From positions 30,596,001 through 30,660,000 of the forward strand of contig NC_134025.1 in the NCBI RefSeq assembly GCF_964204645.1: a DNA stretch of 64,000 nucleotides, in the 5' to 3' direction. Of this stretch, positions 13,045-27,000 are shown one piece after another. The notes below the pieces were generated by a model, which worked only from the letters and a program-made list of their open reading frames with translations, was not told the origin of the DNA and made no database searches. Numbering within the stretch: the stretch's first letter is position 1; each line of letters begins with the position of its first letter. This stretch comes from Tubulanus polymorphus (taxonomy: Eukaryota; Nemertea; Palaeonemertea; Tubulaniformes; Tubulanidae). Both the position numbers and the translations under genes were made by a program.

Positions 13045-14313
13045 GAACTATTTCATTTATAAAAACCAAACCAAACACTGTGATTGAACTGTATGATAAA
13101 TTACGTGTACAGGGTAGATAGATACTTCCGTCCACGATTCAAAGATGTTTTACTCGATTTTTATTCGATAGTAAATATTCCCAAAAGATCTGATTTTATA
13201 GATTTGTTTATATCGTCAATATATTGTATTAATTTACAAAACGCATCACGATATTGTAATATTTTATCAAGTTTGATGTTAGAGATTTTTATACCGCGAC
13301 ATCAATGGTTTCAATGAGTTCAAGCTGTAAATAAAGTCTCACTCTCTGCAGGTATAATAATCATGCGTTAAAATGCACGACTCAATGAAAGCTAGTTGCA
13401 GAATTAGGTTTTGATTGTGAAAATGTATTCGATCTGATTACGATTACAAAATTATGTCAAAAACTTTTGTTTTGTTTTCGTTAAAACATTTGAAATGAAT
13501 ATTTTGTAAGATTGCGGTGAATTGAATATATTCAGTTATTGAATTGGCTGTTTCTGTGGTTTTTTTCTGATTTTTGAAAGAGGATGTCCCGGGCTCGAAT
13601 CAGAAACACCTACGGGTCTATCAATTAAAGCTACAGTATATTGCTATGAAACCTAACATAAAAAACATTCTAAATTACGCGGGGCGTCACACGTCGGCTT
13701 GTCTACCATCGAATTCTAATTTATTATCAGCGATGATTTTGACAAGATTATTAAAGAAGCAAATTCGGAATTGAGTTGATTTAGTCAGTTTAGCAAAATT
13801 CTAATAGATGGCGATCTATAATTTTTGAACTTCGGCCTTGATTATGAAATCCCGCGATCCTTACTTTTCGGTGCGAGGATCATAAAGTTTTAGTGGTTTC
13901 AACAATCGACTTTTGACCACTGGTCAGTCCAAAATTCCATTATCGAAAAGTGATATATAACAATCGGAACAAGCAAATTCAATCTAGTGTAATTGAGAAA
14001 TATAGTTTTTGAACCCGATTTTGGAAATCCAGCGCAGTGAATCAAAATAAGTCACTTCCGATACAGTTTCACAGTTGAGAGTTCAGATTTGATTCAAACA
14101 TTACCATAGACTTTTCGGTTTTTAAGACCAAGTAACTTATTGGAAATTAACAAATTTCAACTGAAGATCTGACTCAAGGTAACTAATTGAAAATTAACTA
14201 ATCCATCTCGAGTCAAGAACTGTGGAATAACTGGGTATTGAAGTTTAAACTTGTTCTTGGAATTATTCGCACGTTTTATAAACACACGTGCGGCCTGGCT
14301 GTTAAGTGTTATC
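13045..14313. other. Intergenic region between the EF-hand-like gene and the transporter
   Basis: The left part is probably the 3' UTR of the EF-hand-like gene (AATAAA at 13330-13335). Copies of the dispersed CAGTTCCACAGTT-type motif occur near 14065 and 14205. A TATAAA at 14277-14282 lies 37 bases before the transporter start codon and might be its TATA box, with a very short leader. No other coding exon was seen. Confidence 0.5.
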
Positions 14314-17300
14314 ATGGATAAGTGTCACACATACGAACCAGATATTTCTGTCCCGACAAACCACATCGAAATGTCAGAGCGTTACACGAAAAAAGAGGAC
14401 ACATCTCCGGGACAGAAATTACAGATGTCCAGTAGTGCCGGACGGAGTGAAGATATTCCAGCATGGGTCGACGAAGAGGGAGGATTGAAAGTGGCCACGG
14501 CTACTGTGTTTATCGTTGGAGAGATGGCTGGAAGTGGAGTATTGGCGCTGCCTAAAGCTACTGTTAACACAGGTAAAATATTCCATTATTTATTATATTA
14601 CTACCTTAATCCGAATAAAATTGCATTAATTTTGATAGAATAGAATATTGCGAGATAAAATCAATAAAAATGATGAAATATGAAGAACGCGTGTGGTGTG
14701 TCCAGAGCCTGGAGGCAGCACTCCAGATGTGAACAGTCAGTCGAAGCGCCCTGGTGAAACAAAAACATCTGGACCCAATTGCGACTTTTTGATTGATTCT
14801 AGGGTTACGCATATGAACTATTAGTGCCTTAAATGGGAATCAGAATGTTGGAGCCAGGGTCTTGAATTCTCGATAACTCAGTTTCAGTGTAACTGCTGTG
14901 TCATGAGCATGTTTGAATCTTTTTTTTAATTAAAAATATATACATGTACATATATACGTACATACAATATTCATATTCTACAGATAATGTACTGTACTGT
15001 TATCATACATCCAGGGAATTTGACGGTGATAAGCCCGATATGAATAAGTGTCACAAAATCTATATAATAATATTTGAATCAATGCACTGATCCGAATATG
15101 ACAATGGATGGCTACCGACTTTGGAGAAAAATCCCCAAAAATTGAATAGTCCTAGAGACACTGTTGATGTGCAGACCGCGACATTTAAATTGTAGATGAA
15201 TCGTTGAGTTTTTCGGTTTATGGTTGGAGTCAAATTTCCTGTAGTTTTTGTGCCGTTATTTCAGGCTATATCGGAGTGTTGATTTTGATAGTTTGTACAT
15301 ATTGCGCTGCGTATACGGGGAGCATTTTGGGAAAATGTTGGATGATTCTACAAGAACGGTATCCAGAATACAGACAACCGACTAGGTATCCGTATCCAGC
15401 CATTGGATACCGGGCTTGTGGACCCGCAGGAAGGTAAAGCCCCACCACTGCCATTAGTGCGAATTTCGAGCTCTAAGATGAATTGAAAACGATCTTTCCA
15501 CCCATGTTCAGAGTTTATTTGAAAAAAAAATGAAAAAGAGTGAATAAAATAAACTCTAAAGATGAGTGGAAAGATTCCACCCGGAACATACGAAAAAACA
15601 ATAACAGTTTTTTTGAATTGATAGTATTGTGGTTTGTGCACCATTTCCAGTATCAATATTGAAATTCTAATATGCATTTTTATTTTGCAGATATTTGGTG
15701 TCGTTATGTAACAATGTAACATTGTTCGGAGTATCGACTGTATTCGTGATAATGGCAGCTGAAATACTGCAGGATTTATGTTGGGATTACGGGTTAAAAA
15801 TGTCCGCCTGTTACTGGTTACTGGTTATAGCTGCAATTCTCATACCCTTTACATGGCTGGGTAGCCCTAAAGACATGTGGTAAATAAATGTATGATTTTT
15901 CAAGAGTCGGGTTCAACGAGTGCAGATCGAAGTCACCTCCCAAGCGGCAGCGGCGAACAATCCAAATGCCATGTCATCTTCGACCACATGAAGGACAAAC
16001 ACCAGAAGTTTCACGGTGTTAAGTTCATTTTGGCCCAGAACCTCATTGATAAGACTGCGGTTTCAGGATCCTCATGGGCCTCCGAACTGGTTTAACTATT
16101 ACCAGTTTTTAAGATCAGAGTTGCGGTAGTTGATTCTATACATGTTCTAGATAAGAGAAAGTTTCTTTTATTTGACAATCCCAGAGTGAAACGATTTTCG
16201 ATATATCCGAACAGTCTTGAAATAAAAAAAATAGATTCAATCGGGAGCGGTGAGTCTCGAACTCAGGGTCCCCAGTCGCATATGCGAACGCCTTGACCAT
16301 TCGGCTATATTACTGACCACTGAGTTGTCGAATCTATGATGATCCCATGTGTAAGGTGAACATTTCACTGTACAAATGAATGTTAATGCAAAATCTTTAA
16401 ATTTGTAGAAAATAACTTCAAAAGGTTATGTGCCGCCTTGTGACTGTTTTGACTATATTTTTCAAATATTTCACAGGCCTCTAGCGATTGGTGCAATGTT
16501 AACGACTATAGTAGCTACGGTACTGGTATTGATAAAACTAGTGATGGCAGCTCCTTTGATGAAAGATATCGAGATCACGCATACGCCTCCGAACCTAAAA
16601 CCTGACGGTATTAAACACGCGTTCATGGCGTTTGGGACGATGATTTACGCGTTTGGAAATCACCCGATTTTCCCTACGATTCAGCACGATATGACTGAAC
16701 CGAAAAAATTTACGACAGTTGTATTTTGTGGTTTTACAGGTAGATATAAGCCGCGATCACACGAGCATTTTTGGCCGGGGCCAAATATGGCCCGTAACAA
16801 CTGTTCACACGGGTGCCAAATGGGCCCGACCAAAAACGTCGGATAACATTCCCAGTTGGTCAAAGGTTGGTTCAGTAAATCACCTGGCAAACGTATATCT
16901 CATCACCAACCTTCTCAGTTGTCAGTTATCCAGTTAGCTTTAACCAAACTTTGATCCACTGGCCCAAAGAAAATTTTTTTTTTGTCCGTGGTGGTTTTTA
17001 AAAGCCTCTGTATAGAAAATTCGAATTTAGTTTAAGTTCAAATTTCACCTTGTGTTTAACCCTCAATCCATGTATGATATATTGATATTTTGTTTCTCAA
17101 TTTCAGCTGTTATATTGCTGTATCTACCAATAGTTATCGGTGGTTATGTCGTTTTTGGTGACACGATTCAAGATAATATATTAAGTTCACTGAATGCAGT
17201 TTCACCAGGTCCAATATTGACTGTGATTCAAATACTATTCGCATTACATCTGTTATTCGGGTTCGTTATAGCAATAAACCCGTTCTGTCAGGAAGTCGAG

Positions 17301-18423
17301 GATCTCTTTAAAATCGAACAAAGTAAGAAGAACCTTCGTCCGGGTTTTGCCATATACTAGTTACCCTATTTTAAGTTGAAATCCAAATTTGAAAATTCAA
17401 AAGCAAAATTTGTTCAAGATTGAATTTGTAAATATATTCTATAGTCACTGTGCTAATACTACTCAACCTTATGTTGATATTACTGTTGTAGTATTCAGTG
17501 TGCGTAATTTGCTCAAGTTCAAAATGAAAAATCATTGACATGTTTCAATCATAATTAATCAAGAACTCTTATCTTTATAATTAGCTACTTAAAGTGTTCT
17601 TATCTTAATCATAGCTACATCAAGTACTACTGGAAATTAATACTTGATATTTATACTTCTAGAATTTACATGGAAGCGCGCAGTGGGTCGTACTCTGATA
17701 GTATGCATGATATTATTTGTTGCTGAATCTGTACCGAAATTTGGAGCTATTCTGGCCTTGATCGGAGGCTCAACTACAGCTTTACTTTCATTTATACTTC
17801 CGTGTGTGTTCTACACGAGACTGTGCAATAGTGGCGGTGTTTGGCAAAAAAGGTGATTAATTGATATACGTAAAACAAAGGAAATTCTCGATGGTTCCGC
17901 AGTGAACTATTACTATAACTCCTTACAGTCAAACATGGCTCCCGATTTTCAACGAGTCAGTAAAAATGTTTAAGGCAGCGAATTGGAAAAAAAAGATTTA
18001 AGTTGCCGAAAGACCATTTCGAGCACATACAACCACAGGGCATATTACTGAAAATGTCGAAAATGATCTATAACTGAATTAAGTGGAATAAAATCCTTTA
18101 AAATGGCAAAAAGGCTATAGCTAAAGGCTACAGTAAGTTCATGTCGGGCTGCGACGCGACGCAACTATGAGAAGACATGCGATCATAGCCCGACTAGCTG
18201 GATTAGTTGGTCACTGAGTCACTGTGGCCCGCCTGAAATTCATAACTGATTTTTTATTTGAATTTTCAGATTTGTGCCGCTACATAAAACAGTATTTCAT
18301 TACGAACTGATTATCATTGCTGTGATAGCTGGAAGTATATCAACATACGCGGCAATAGAAGACATCGTCAGTCCCGATACATTCGTCTATCCCTGTTACG
18401 TCAATGCTTCGTTATTTCTATGA
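14314..18423 (+). CDS. Amino-acid transporter, AAAP family (Aa_trans), 479 aa
   Basis: A polytopic membrane amino-acid transporter of the amino acid/auxin permease superfamily, the group that includes SLC32, SLC36 and SLC38 and the AVT transporters. Exons are 14314-14572, 15265-15433, 15691-15879, 16477-16739, 17107-17322, 17663-17852 and 18270-18423; all junction phases agree and the total is 480 codons with stop. The first membrane segment contains the family hallmark FIVGEMAGSGVLALPKA. Later hydrophobic segments include GYIGVLILIVCTYCAAYTGS, HAFMAFGTMIYAFGNHPIFP and YLPIVIGGYVVFG. The ~55-residue N-terminal tail is hydrophilic and the length is typical of the family. The start is the first ATG in the open frame. 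The substrate cannot be read from sequence, and vacuolar/lysosomal or plasma-membrane location are both possible. A polyadenylation signal candidate is at 18429-18434. Confidence 0.9.
16238..16318 (-). repeat. tRNA-like sequence in transporter intron 3 (SINE head or tRNA pseudogene)
   Basis: Read on the minus strand there is an A-box-like TAGCCGAATGGTCAAGGC followed by a B-box-like GAGTTCGAGACTC with a 4-bp T-arm. The acceptor stem does not pair, and the anticodon arm is a near-palindrome, TCGCATATGCGA, instead of a 5-bp stem with a 7-base loop. It is therefore not a functional tRNA gene. A tRNA-derived SINE or a decayed tRNA copy explains it best. Confidence 0.5.
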
Positions 18424-21020
18424 TATATAATAAATAACTTTAAAAAAATCTATGTTTTCACTCAAAGAAAAAAGAAAACCCCACAGTTTTGATGAAAAGC
18501 TAAGAGTGTAGTAACATTTTGACTCAATTCTACGAGCCATTTTCAAAACTAAGGGGGCGTTTAAAATTCTATGAGCCATTTTCAAAAGCAAGAAAGAAGT
18601 GACGTCAGACTCGAAACGTCACTAATCTCCATAGTTTTTCTTCATCAGTAACTTGTCTTGTGGAAAACGATATGTTTTCTAAATGGATTTGTACTTGATG
18701 TATTTGTACTTAAACGAAAAGTCAGTATCGACTTTTTAAAATCTGAGTCAGATTTCAGTCGCCAAAAACTGAGAGAAACATATTCTGTTTCAAAAAACAT
18801 CTGCAAACAAGGACCTCATGAATTGTTGTTTTCGTGGAAATTTTTATATAGAAAATCTGTCAGTTCATTGAAAATCAATCTACACCCTTCAGAGGATATC
18901 AAACCACAATATCCGTGATGTAGTAAAAAGAGTCCCACCCACAATTTTAAATCTCAGGTGTTCGATACCATCTTTCGGCAGTCCTAAGTGATGAATACTT
19001 TTTAGACTGACGAAAGGTATCGTTATATTTCTAATAAACTTTTTAGTCAGTTCAGAATTTTGGTTGGACTTAACGTAAGATAGGATTGTTTGTTTGCCTG
19101 TAGCTTGTTTGATTGTTTAATTGTTTACAATATACGACCATTAAATTCAATTTATACATGAAATTGACTGTTTTTTTTAAAATCTTATTGCAATTCATCC
19201 TGACACTTTATAAGACCACTTTACACAATTTAGAATACCACAAAATTACACGAATTAAGTTTTACAAATATTGAGTAAGGACAAAATGTACTTTGAAAGC
19301 TCGTGATTTTGATAAAATCACTTTAACCTTCAAACTACTATTTGTCCTAATTCAGTATTTGTAAATCGAACGTCGTTATGAATAATGAAGAGAATTTCTG
19401 CACAGATGTTAAGAGTGGTCGTGGAGAGTGGTTGGTTCACATTCTGTCACTGCACACACACGCACACATGCTTTCTAACTTACAGGTTTTCTAAAAAAAA
19501 ATCTACGTTAAGCATATGGACCATATTTATATGTTATATGAGTATAAAATTGTTCGCCATTTTGTGAACTGATACAATAGCATGTACTAAAGCAAGAAAG
19601 TTGTAAGAAGAATTAGAACAGAGCGCGATGATGTCTGACCTCCGGTAGCCAGACCATTTGGACGTTTCAGACCATACGGTTTGGACCAGTACATGGAAGA
19701 ACCTGTTGAAATCATAATGACGTCATAGATGATATGTCATGATTTGTGAAAGATTGAATAGTAGGTCCAACGATAAATGTAGAAATAAGACGAAATTTTC
19801 TGTAACAAAATAATTCATTTCAGCAACGTATCGGCCATTATCTGATGTAGTTAGTGTTGTTAAAGTGTTAGTTTCAACGCAATTTGATAAAGATTCGTTT
19901 TCTTGAGTCAATTATTCAATCAAACTATCGGTATTTTCACTGGATTCAAACAGTTCTGATATGAATTCAAACAGTTCTGATATGAATTCAAACAGTTCTG
20001 ATGTGAATTCGAGTTTTGTCAAGTTTATGGTTTATCAATAGAAAGCTAAAAAAACATGAAATTTATCAAAATAAAATATTTTCAAACCGTTAAAATACAG
20101 ATTGCATAAAGTAAAAGCCATAAATAAAAAAACGATCGAAAAAGCGAAACAGCTGAAACAAGAATGAATATTACTTTCACTCTGTTTATAACATCGACTA
20201 CTAATGTTGTATTTTTGAACGTTTAGAATAGCAGGAAGAACTAATGTTTTTTTGTGATACGTGATCTAGGTAGGTATCACAGCGCTCGGAAGTACGGCTC
20301 GCTGAGCATCTGTCGTTCAGATCGAGTTACAGAACGTCGTTAACAGATGACAAACCTATATTGAATATCACCACCGATCGCAGCCCCGTTCTACAACATC
20401 CTGGCGATTGCCACAATCTCCCGGGACAAGCAAATCAAATCAGGATATTTTTGGAAATATAGCTCATTTTTGTTTTAGATGAGATTTGAGGTAAGAAATT
20501 AACTAGTTTTAGTGACTTTTTAACAGTCGCCTTTCTTTCGAAAATAGGCAATCTTCTTCAAAGTGTCCACTTTTGTCGGGATCTACAGTTTCTGGCTAAA
20601 TTTTGACTTTTGAATTTTAGGTTAGATAATTACAATTAGTGGTATTAGAGGTGTATCACGTGGAACAAGTTCCGTAATAATTTCCAGCTCAGAATTGACT
20701 TAATAGTTTAAACAAATTGGGAATTAAAAATCTGAAATCAAACTAAACAGGATACTGTCGACTGGGTCCAGGAGCGGGAGCTCATATTCAAATAAACCCA
20801 TGACTCGTTTTGAGATATTGAACTGTTACTTTCTATGACAGCTGATACTTAAAAACAAAATTCATTAGCTTTTTAAATTTTCAGTAATCGATCAGAAAAT
20901 AATGAATACTATTTGAAAGACTGGAGAACACAATGGCGAACAATAGTAGCGATTTATACGAACGGAAATCAATACAGAGTGATAAACAACGTGTTTGATA
21001 AAACAGAGAAAATATAGAAG
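18424..21020. other. Intergenic region upstream of the FN2 gene
   Basis: No recognised exon. It holds two copies of a ~50-bp repeat (about 18505-18595) that also forms an array at 36.5 kb, and a 21-bp tandem repeat with core GAATTCAAACAGTTCTGAT (19942-20009, about four copies). A possible 5' untranslated arrangement for the FN2 gene is visible: a donor at 20491 (TTTGAG then GTAAGA) and a pyrimidine-rich acceptor ending at 20884. Two short upstream open frames start at ATG 20902 (four residues) and ATG 20933 (about 21 residues). An open frame at 18658-18918 lacks family features. Confidence 0.5.
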
Positions 21021-24000
21021 ATGGTAAAACCATTTTGGAAGCAATGCAACCCGTGGGATGTGGTGTTCTGGACTGTATTTCTAGCTTTGATTGGTGGATT
21101 TCTATACGTCGTCAGCCTCATCATTATCGATTCGATTAAGATAAACAAATTAAAGCATAAAATACACGTATATCATAACAGTACTATTCATATAACTCGA
21201 TCAACTCAGGCTTTACTCAATACGACGTCAAAATTCACATCTTCTTTACCAGTTTCAACAACATCGTCAACATCACGTGCATCACCATCGCCTTTCATCT
21301 CTACGACATCTCAAACCGCCATTTCAACTACAAAGCATCAAAATAAACACACCACACACCACAAAACTACCACAAAACCTGCACCAAAATCAAGTCACCC
21401 GTTTGTAAAATCTACTTATGGTGCGTTTTACACAACCATACATTCAACTCAATCAGCACAGCGTAGCTCAACTAGAAAAACAAAACCAGTAGTAACCACA
21501 ACACCAAGGCGTACCATGAAACCAGTAGTTACCACAACAGTGAGGCGTACTACCAAACCAGTAGCTACCACAACACCAAGGCGTACCACCAAACCAGTAG
21601 TTACCACAACAGCAAGGCGTACCATGAAACCAGTAGTTACCACAACAGTGAGGCGTACCATGAAACCGGTAGCTACCACAACACCAAGGCGTACCACCAA
21701 ACCAGTAGTTACCACAACAGCAAGGCGTACCACCAAATCAGTAGTTACCACAACAGTGGGGCGTACCACCAAACCAGTAGCTACCACAACAGTGAGGCGT
21801 ACCATGAAACCAGTAGCTACCACAACAGTGAGGCGTACCATGAAACCAGTAGCTACCACAACACCAAGGCGTACCACCAAACCAGTTGTTACCACCAGGC
21901 GTACTACAACACTAGGGCGTACCATGAAACCAGTAGTTACCACAACACCAGGGCGTACTACGAAACCAGAAGCTACTTCAACAGCAAGGCAAACCACCAA
22001 AACAGTAACTACCACAACATTGAGACCAACCACCAAACCAGTAGCTACCACAACACCAGGGCGTACCACGAAAAGAGTAGCTAATACAACACCAAGGCGT
22101 ACCACCAAACCAGTTACTACCACTACAGTGAGGCCAACCACCAAACCAGTTACTACCACAACAGTGAGGCCAACCACCAAACCAGTAGTTACCACAACAC
22201 TGAAGCAAACCACCAAACCAACAACTACAGTGAGACCATCCACCAAACCAGTTTCTACCACTACAGTGAGGCCAACTACCAAACCAACCACAACAGTGAG
22301 GCCAACTACCAAACCAGTTTCTACCACAACAGTGAGGCCAACCACCAAACCAACCACAACAGTGAGGCCAACCACCAAACCAACCACTTCAGTGAGGCCA
22401 TCCACCAAACCAACCACAACAGTGAGGCCAACCACCAAACCAACCACAACAGTGAGGCCAACCACCAAACCAGTTGTAACCACAACAGTGAGGCCAACCA
22501 CCAAACCAACCACAACAGTGAGGCCAACTACCAAACCAGCTACTACGACAGTGGGGCCAACCATCAAACCAGTAGCTACCACAACACCAGGGCGTACCAC
22601 TAAACCAGTAATTAGCACAACAGTGAGGCCAACTCCCAAACCAGTTACTTCCACAACAGTGAGGTCAACCATCAAACCAGTTACTACCACAACAGTGAGG
22701 CCAACCACCAAACCAGTAACTACTACAAAAATGAGGCCAACCACCAAACCAGTAACTACCACAACAGCAAGGCGTACCACCAAACCAGTAGTTACCACAA
22801 CACCAAGGCGTACCACCAAACCAGTAGTTACCACAACAGCAAGGCGTACCATGAAACCAGTAGTTACCACAACAGCAAGGCGTACTACCAAACCAGTAGT
22901 TACCACAACAGTGAGGCGTATCATGAAACCAGTAGTTACCACAACAGCAAGGCGTACCATGAAACCAGTAGCTACCACAACAGTGAGGCGTACCACCAAA
23001 CCAGTAGTTACCACAACACCAAGGCGTACCACCAAACCAGTAGTTACCACAACAGCAAGGCGTACCATGAAACCAGTAGTTACCACAACAGGAAGGCGTA
23101 CTACCAAACCAGTAGTTACCACAACAGTGAGGCGTACCATGAAACCAGTAGCTACCACAACAGCAAGGCGTACCACCAAACCAGTAGTTACCACAACACC
23201 AAGGCGTACAACCAAACCAGTAGTTACCACAACAGTGAGGCGTACCATGAAACCAGTAGCTACCACAACAGCAAGGCGTACCACCAAACCAGTAGTTACC
23301 ACAACACCAAGGCGTACCACCAAACCAGTAGTTACCACAACAGTGAGGCGTACCATGAAACCAGTAGTTACCACAACAGCAAGGCGTACTACCAAATCAG
23401 TAGTTACCACAACAGTGAGGCGTACCATGAAACCAGTAGTTACCACAACAGCAAGGCGTACCATGAAACCAGTAGTTACCACAACAGCAAGGCGTACCAC
23501 CAAACCAGTCGCTACCACAACAGTGAGGCGTACCATGAAACCAGTAGTTACCACAACAGCAAGGGGTACCATGAAACCAGTAGTTACCACAACAGCAAGG
23601 CGTACCACCAAACCAGTCGCTACCACAACAGTGAGGCGTACCATGAAACCAGTAGTTACCACAACAGCAAGGCGTACCACCAAACCAGTCGCTACCACAA
23701 CAGTGAGGCGTACCATGAAACCAGTAGTTACCACAACAGCAAGGCGTACTACCAAACCAGTAGCTACCACAACAGTGAGGCGTACCATGAAACCAGTAGT
23801 TACCACAACAGCAAGGCGTACTACCAAACCAGTAGTTACCACAACAGTGAGGCGTACCATGAAACCAGTAGTTACCACAACAGCAAGGCGTACCACCAAA
23901 TCAGTAGTTACCACAACACCAAGGCGTACCATGAAACCAGTAGTTACTACAACAGCAAGGCGTACCATGAAACCAGTAACTACCACAACAGCAAGGCGTA

Positions 24001-27000
24001 CCACCAAACCAGTAGTTACCACAACAGCAAGGCGTACCACCAAATCAGTATTTACCACAACACCAAGGCGTACCACCAAATCAGTAGTTACCACAACAGT
24101 GGGGCGTACCATGAAACCAGTAGTTACCATAACAGCAAGGCGTACCACCAAACCAGTAGTTACCACAACAGCAAGGCGTACCACCAAATCAGTAGTTACC
24201 ACAACACCAAGGCGTACCATGAAACCAGTAGCTACCACAACAGTAAGGCGTACCACCAAACCAGTAGTTACCACAACAGCAAGGCGTACCACCAAATCAG
24301 TAGTTACCACAACACCAAGGCGTACCATGAAACCAGTAGCTACCACAACAGCAAGGCGTACCACCAAACCAGTAGTTACCACAACAGCAAGGCGTACCAT
24401 GAAACCAGTAGCTACCACAACAGTGGGGCGTACCACCAAACCAGTAGTTACCACAACAGCAAGGCGTACCACCAAACCAGTAGCTACCACAACAGTGAGG
24501 CGTACCACAAAACCAGTAGCTAGCAAACTGTCGACTTTATTAACAACTAAAACAGAAATGATTACGACTAAACAAGCCTCAACGTTTCTGGCGACAGTCA
24601 AGAAAATTAAGGAAAAAATAAAATCTACGATTTCTACCCTGGAAATTCAAAAGTTTACGAATATGATAAATTCGACATTGAAAACTACTCCAAATACTGA
24701 ACTAAAAACCACCAAGAACTCAGTAACTATTCTTCAAACTACAACAATTCCAACCCAGACTGGAACTCCTAGCTGGCCAGGTCTGCTACCATACTCTCTC
24801 AATACACCGTACCCTGTGGATCCAGCGGGCTGGTGCAAACCTAACCAAACCGACCCGTTATTACTGAAAATACAAACAACCGGAGGAAACTCTGACGGGA
24901 ACGAATGTATATTCCCTTTCCATTATAACGGACTGTGCTACGAAAGTTGCATCGAAACGTTCGACTCTAAAACCTATCCGTGGTGCGCTACTTCAAAGGA
25001 TTTCAACAAGGATAAAAAATGGGGCTATTGCATATGTAAGTATAGAAGTATGAAATGATAAAGCGTCCTGTGGTAAGATTTCTCGTCATATTTTGTATTG
25101 CTACTTATGAAAAAAATGAACAAGTCAGTATCATTATTTTGACCTGGTCGTGCCATCTCCCTGGTTGTGTTGTCAGTATGTTATGTGACCACAGTCAGTG
25201 AGATTATGGTCAGTATGAGTCGGCAAACAAACCTTACACAGACCACTCATACGCAATCTATAGATTGACCAAATAGGTCGGATTTGGATTGTTCTGGTAC
25301 AAACCAGTTTGTGGCCGTACGACAAAAGGTCACGTTATTGTTACGTGATGCAGGTAGTGGCTTCACTTAATACCCGTCCTGTAAACGAGAATCTTATAAT
25401 GAAACAGTGATTAGAATGCAGTTTTTAGGCATTAACGAATCGCCGAAGATTTTGGAAATTTCTTTCCTTTTTTATCCATTGGAAAATGCCAGATAATGAT
25501 ACTGGGAAACTTAAGTCACATTTTCGAAAAATTGAATCAAGTCCCCAGAACGCTTTTTCAACTGACATTAAAGAATAATTATCCTTTTCACAACTCATTT
25601 TGGCTTAAACCAATGATTATTGAATTTTTTTTTAAATTTCTTAATTGATAGTGCGAGAAATAAAAACGTTTGGAGGCTCTGCGAATGGCGATATTTGTCA
25701 TTTTCCATTTCAACTGAACGGTGAATATATGTACTCGTGTCAGACGAGTGGTCAGAACTATCCGTGGTGCGGTACAACACTGATGTATGATGAGGATCTG
25801 AAATGGGGATATTGTCTCGGTAAGTTCCAGCAGGAGAAACAGTTCCATATCGGTAACGTTTGACTCGAAAGTTGAAATTGATTATACACGCTTTATTCAG
25901 ATCAGTTTTATCCGGAGTTTTCTATCTTTATCACGGCTCACATAGAACATAAATGTATGTAAAATATGATGTTTATTACGGATTTTTCATAAACCGGACG
26001 CATTTCATCAGTTCTGAATGATCAGAATTAAGCGCAGTCTACTGTAGTTCATTCCAATTTTTTTTAAATTTTGCATCCCTCGAAAACCAACTACACCTGT
26101 CGGAAATGAAATGGGGGTTCCCAGCTGAGCCAGAGAACCGTTGAACTGGCTCCTGGTGTCGTCAATATATAACTGCATCAACATTTTTTAATTCAGTTCA
26201 ATCAAAAATTCATAAAGACTATGAACTTATGGTTCGATTCAAGTATCAATAAACGTTAATTCTGTTTTCTATCTCGACTTTTAGATGAAGTTATGCCAAC
26301 ATTCGGTGGTGAGACCGGAAATGAAACTTGTTCTTTTCCGTTTTTCTGGAACAAAACTCTACACTATCAGTGCATACCGTCTGAATTCGGTGACGTTAAA
26401 ATGTGTTCGACAACCCCTGATTACGACAGAGATGGTAAAATGGCCTACTGTTTAGGTAACGACCACTTTCAACAATATTAATTTCAAAAGAATAATAGTA
26501 ATATTAAAAGAATAAAAGTAATATTTTATGTCTGATTTTTTTCCTCAGATGATAAGCAGAAAGTGAGAGGTGGAAGTGACCCGAACGGTGTTTGTGTTTT
26601 TCCGTTTTTCTCGAATAAAGTCTACACGGAATGTATCCCGACTAGTTCCCGTGATACGACAGGAAGATCCTGGTGTTCTACGGCTCCAGATCGTGTTTAC
26701 AGTTCCTCCTACTGGGGATACTGTAAACGTGGGTCATTTTTGTTATTTCAATCAGATTCCTCGTGAAATTCTAATTGTTTTGATTCATCTTGGTCTTTAT
26801 CTTTAATCGAATCTAAGCATAAGCTGCAACTGACCCCCAGTTATGTCATCCGAAACAAATTTTGTGGTTTTGGTCGATTTCTCAGCTTCATCTGAATCTG
26901 GACTGTTTTACTTATATGAAGATACATAGAATTTGCAATTGTATGACTAAAAGAAAAATCAAAGATTAAATACGTTTATTATTTTGTAGCTGATGTGACT

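Noticed and set aside
15348-15722. 124-residue minus-strand open frame
   Set aside because: It runs antisense across two transporter exons and the intron between them; the plus-strand exons are clearly coding.
16238-16318. Functional tRNA gene
   Set aside because: A- and B-box-like parts exist, but the acceptor stem does not pair and the anticodon arm is not canonical.
18658-18918. 86-residue open frame
   Set aside because: It lacks an ATG start, splice partners and any recognised domain, and follows a repeat; likely chance.
21449-24601. 1050-residue open frame on the minus strand
   Set aside because: It is the exact antisense of the coding repeat array; units of 36 and 30 bp contain no stop in that frame. 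The translation is a hydrophobic Val/Thr/Gly repeat with no start context or family.
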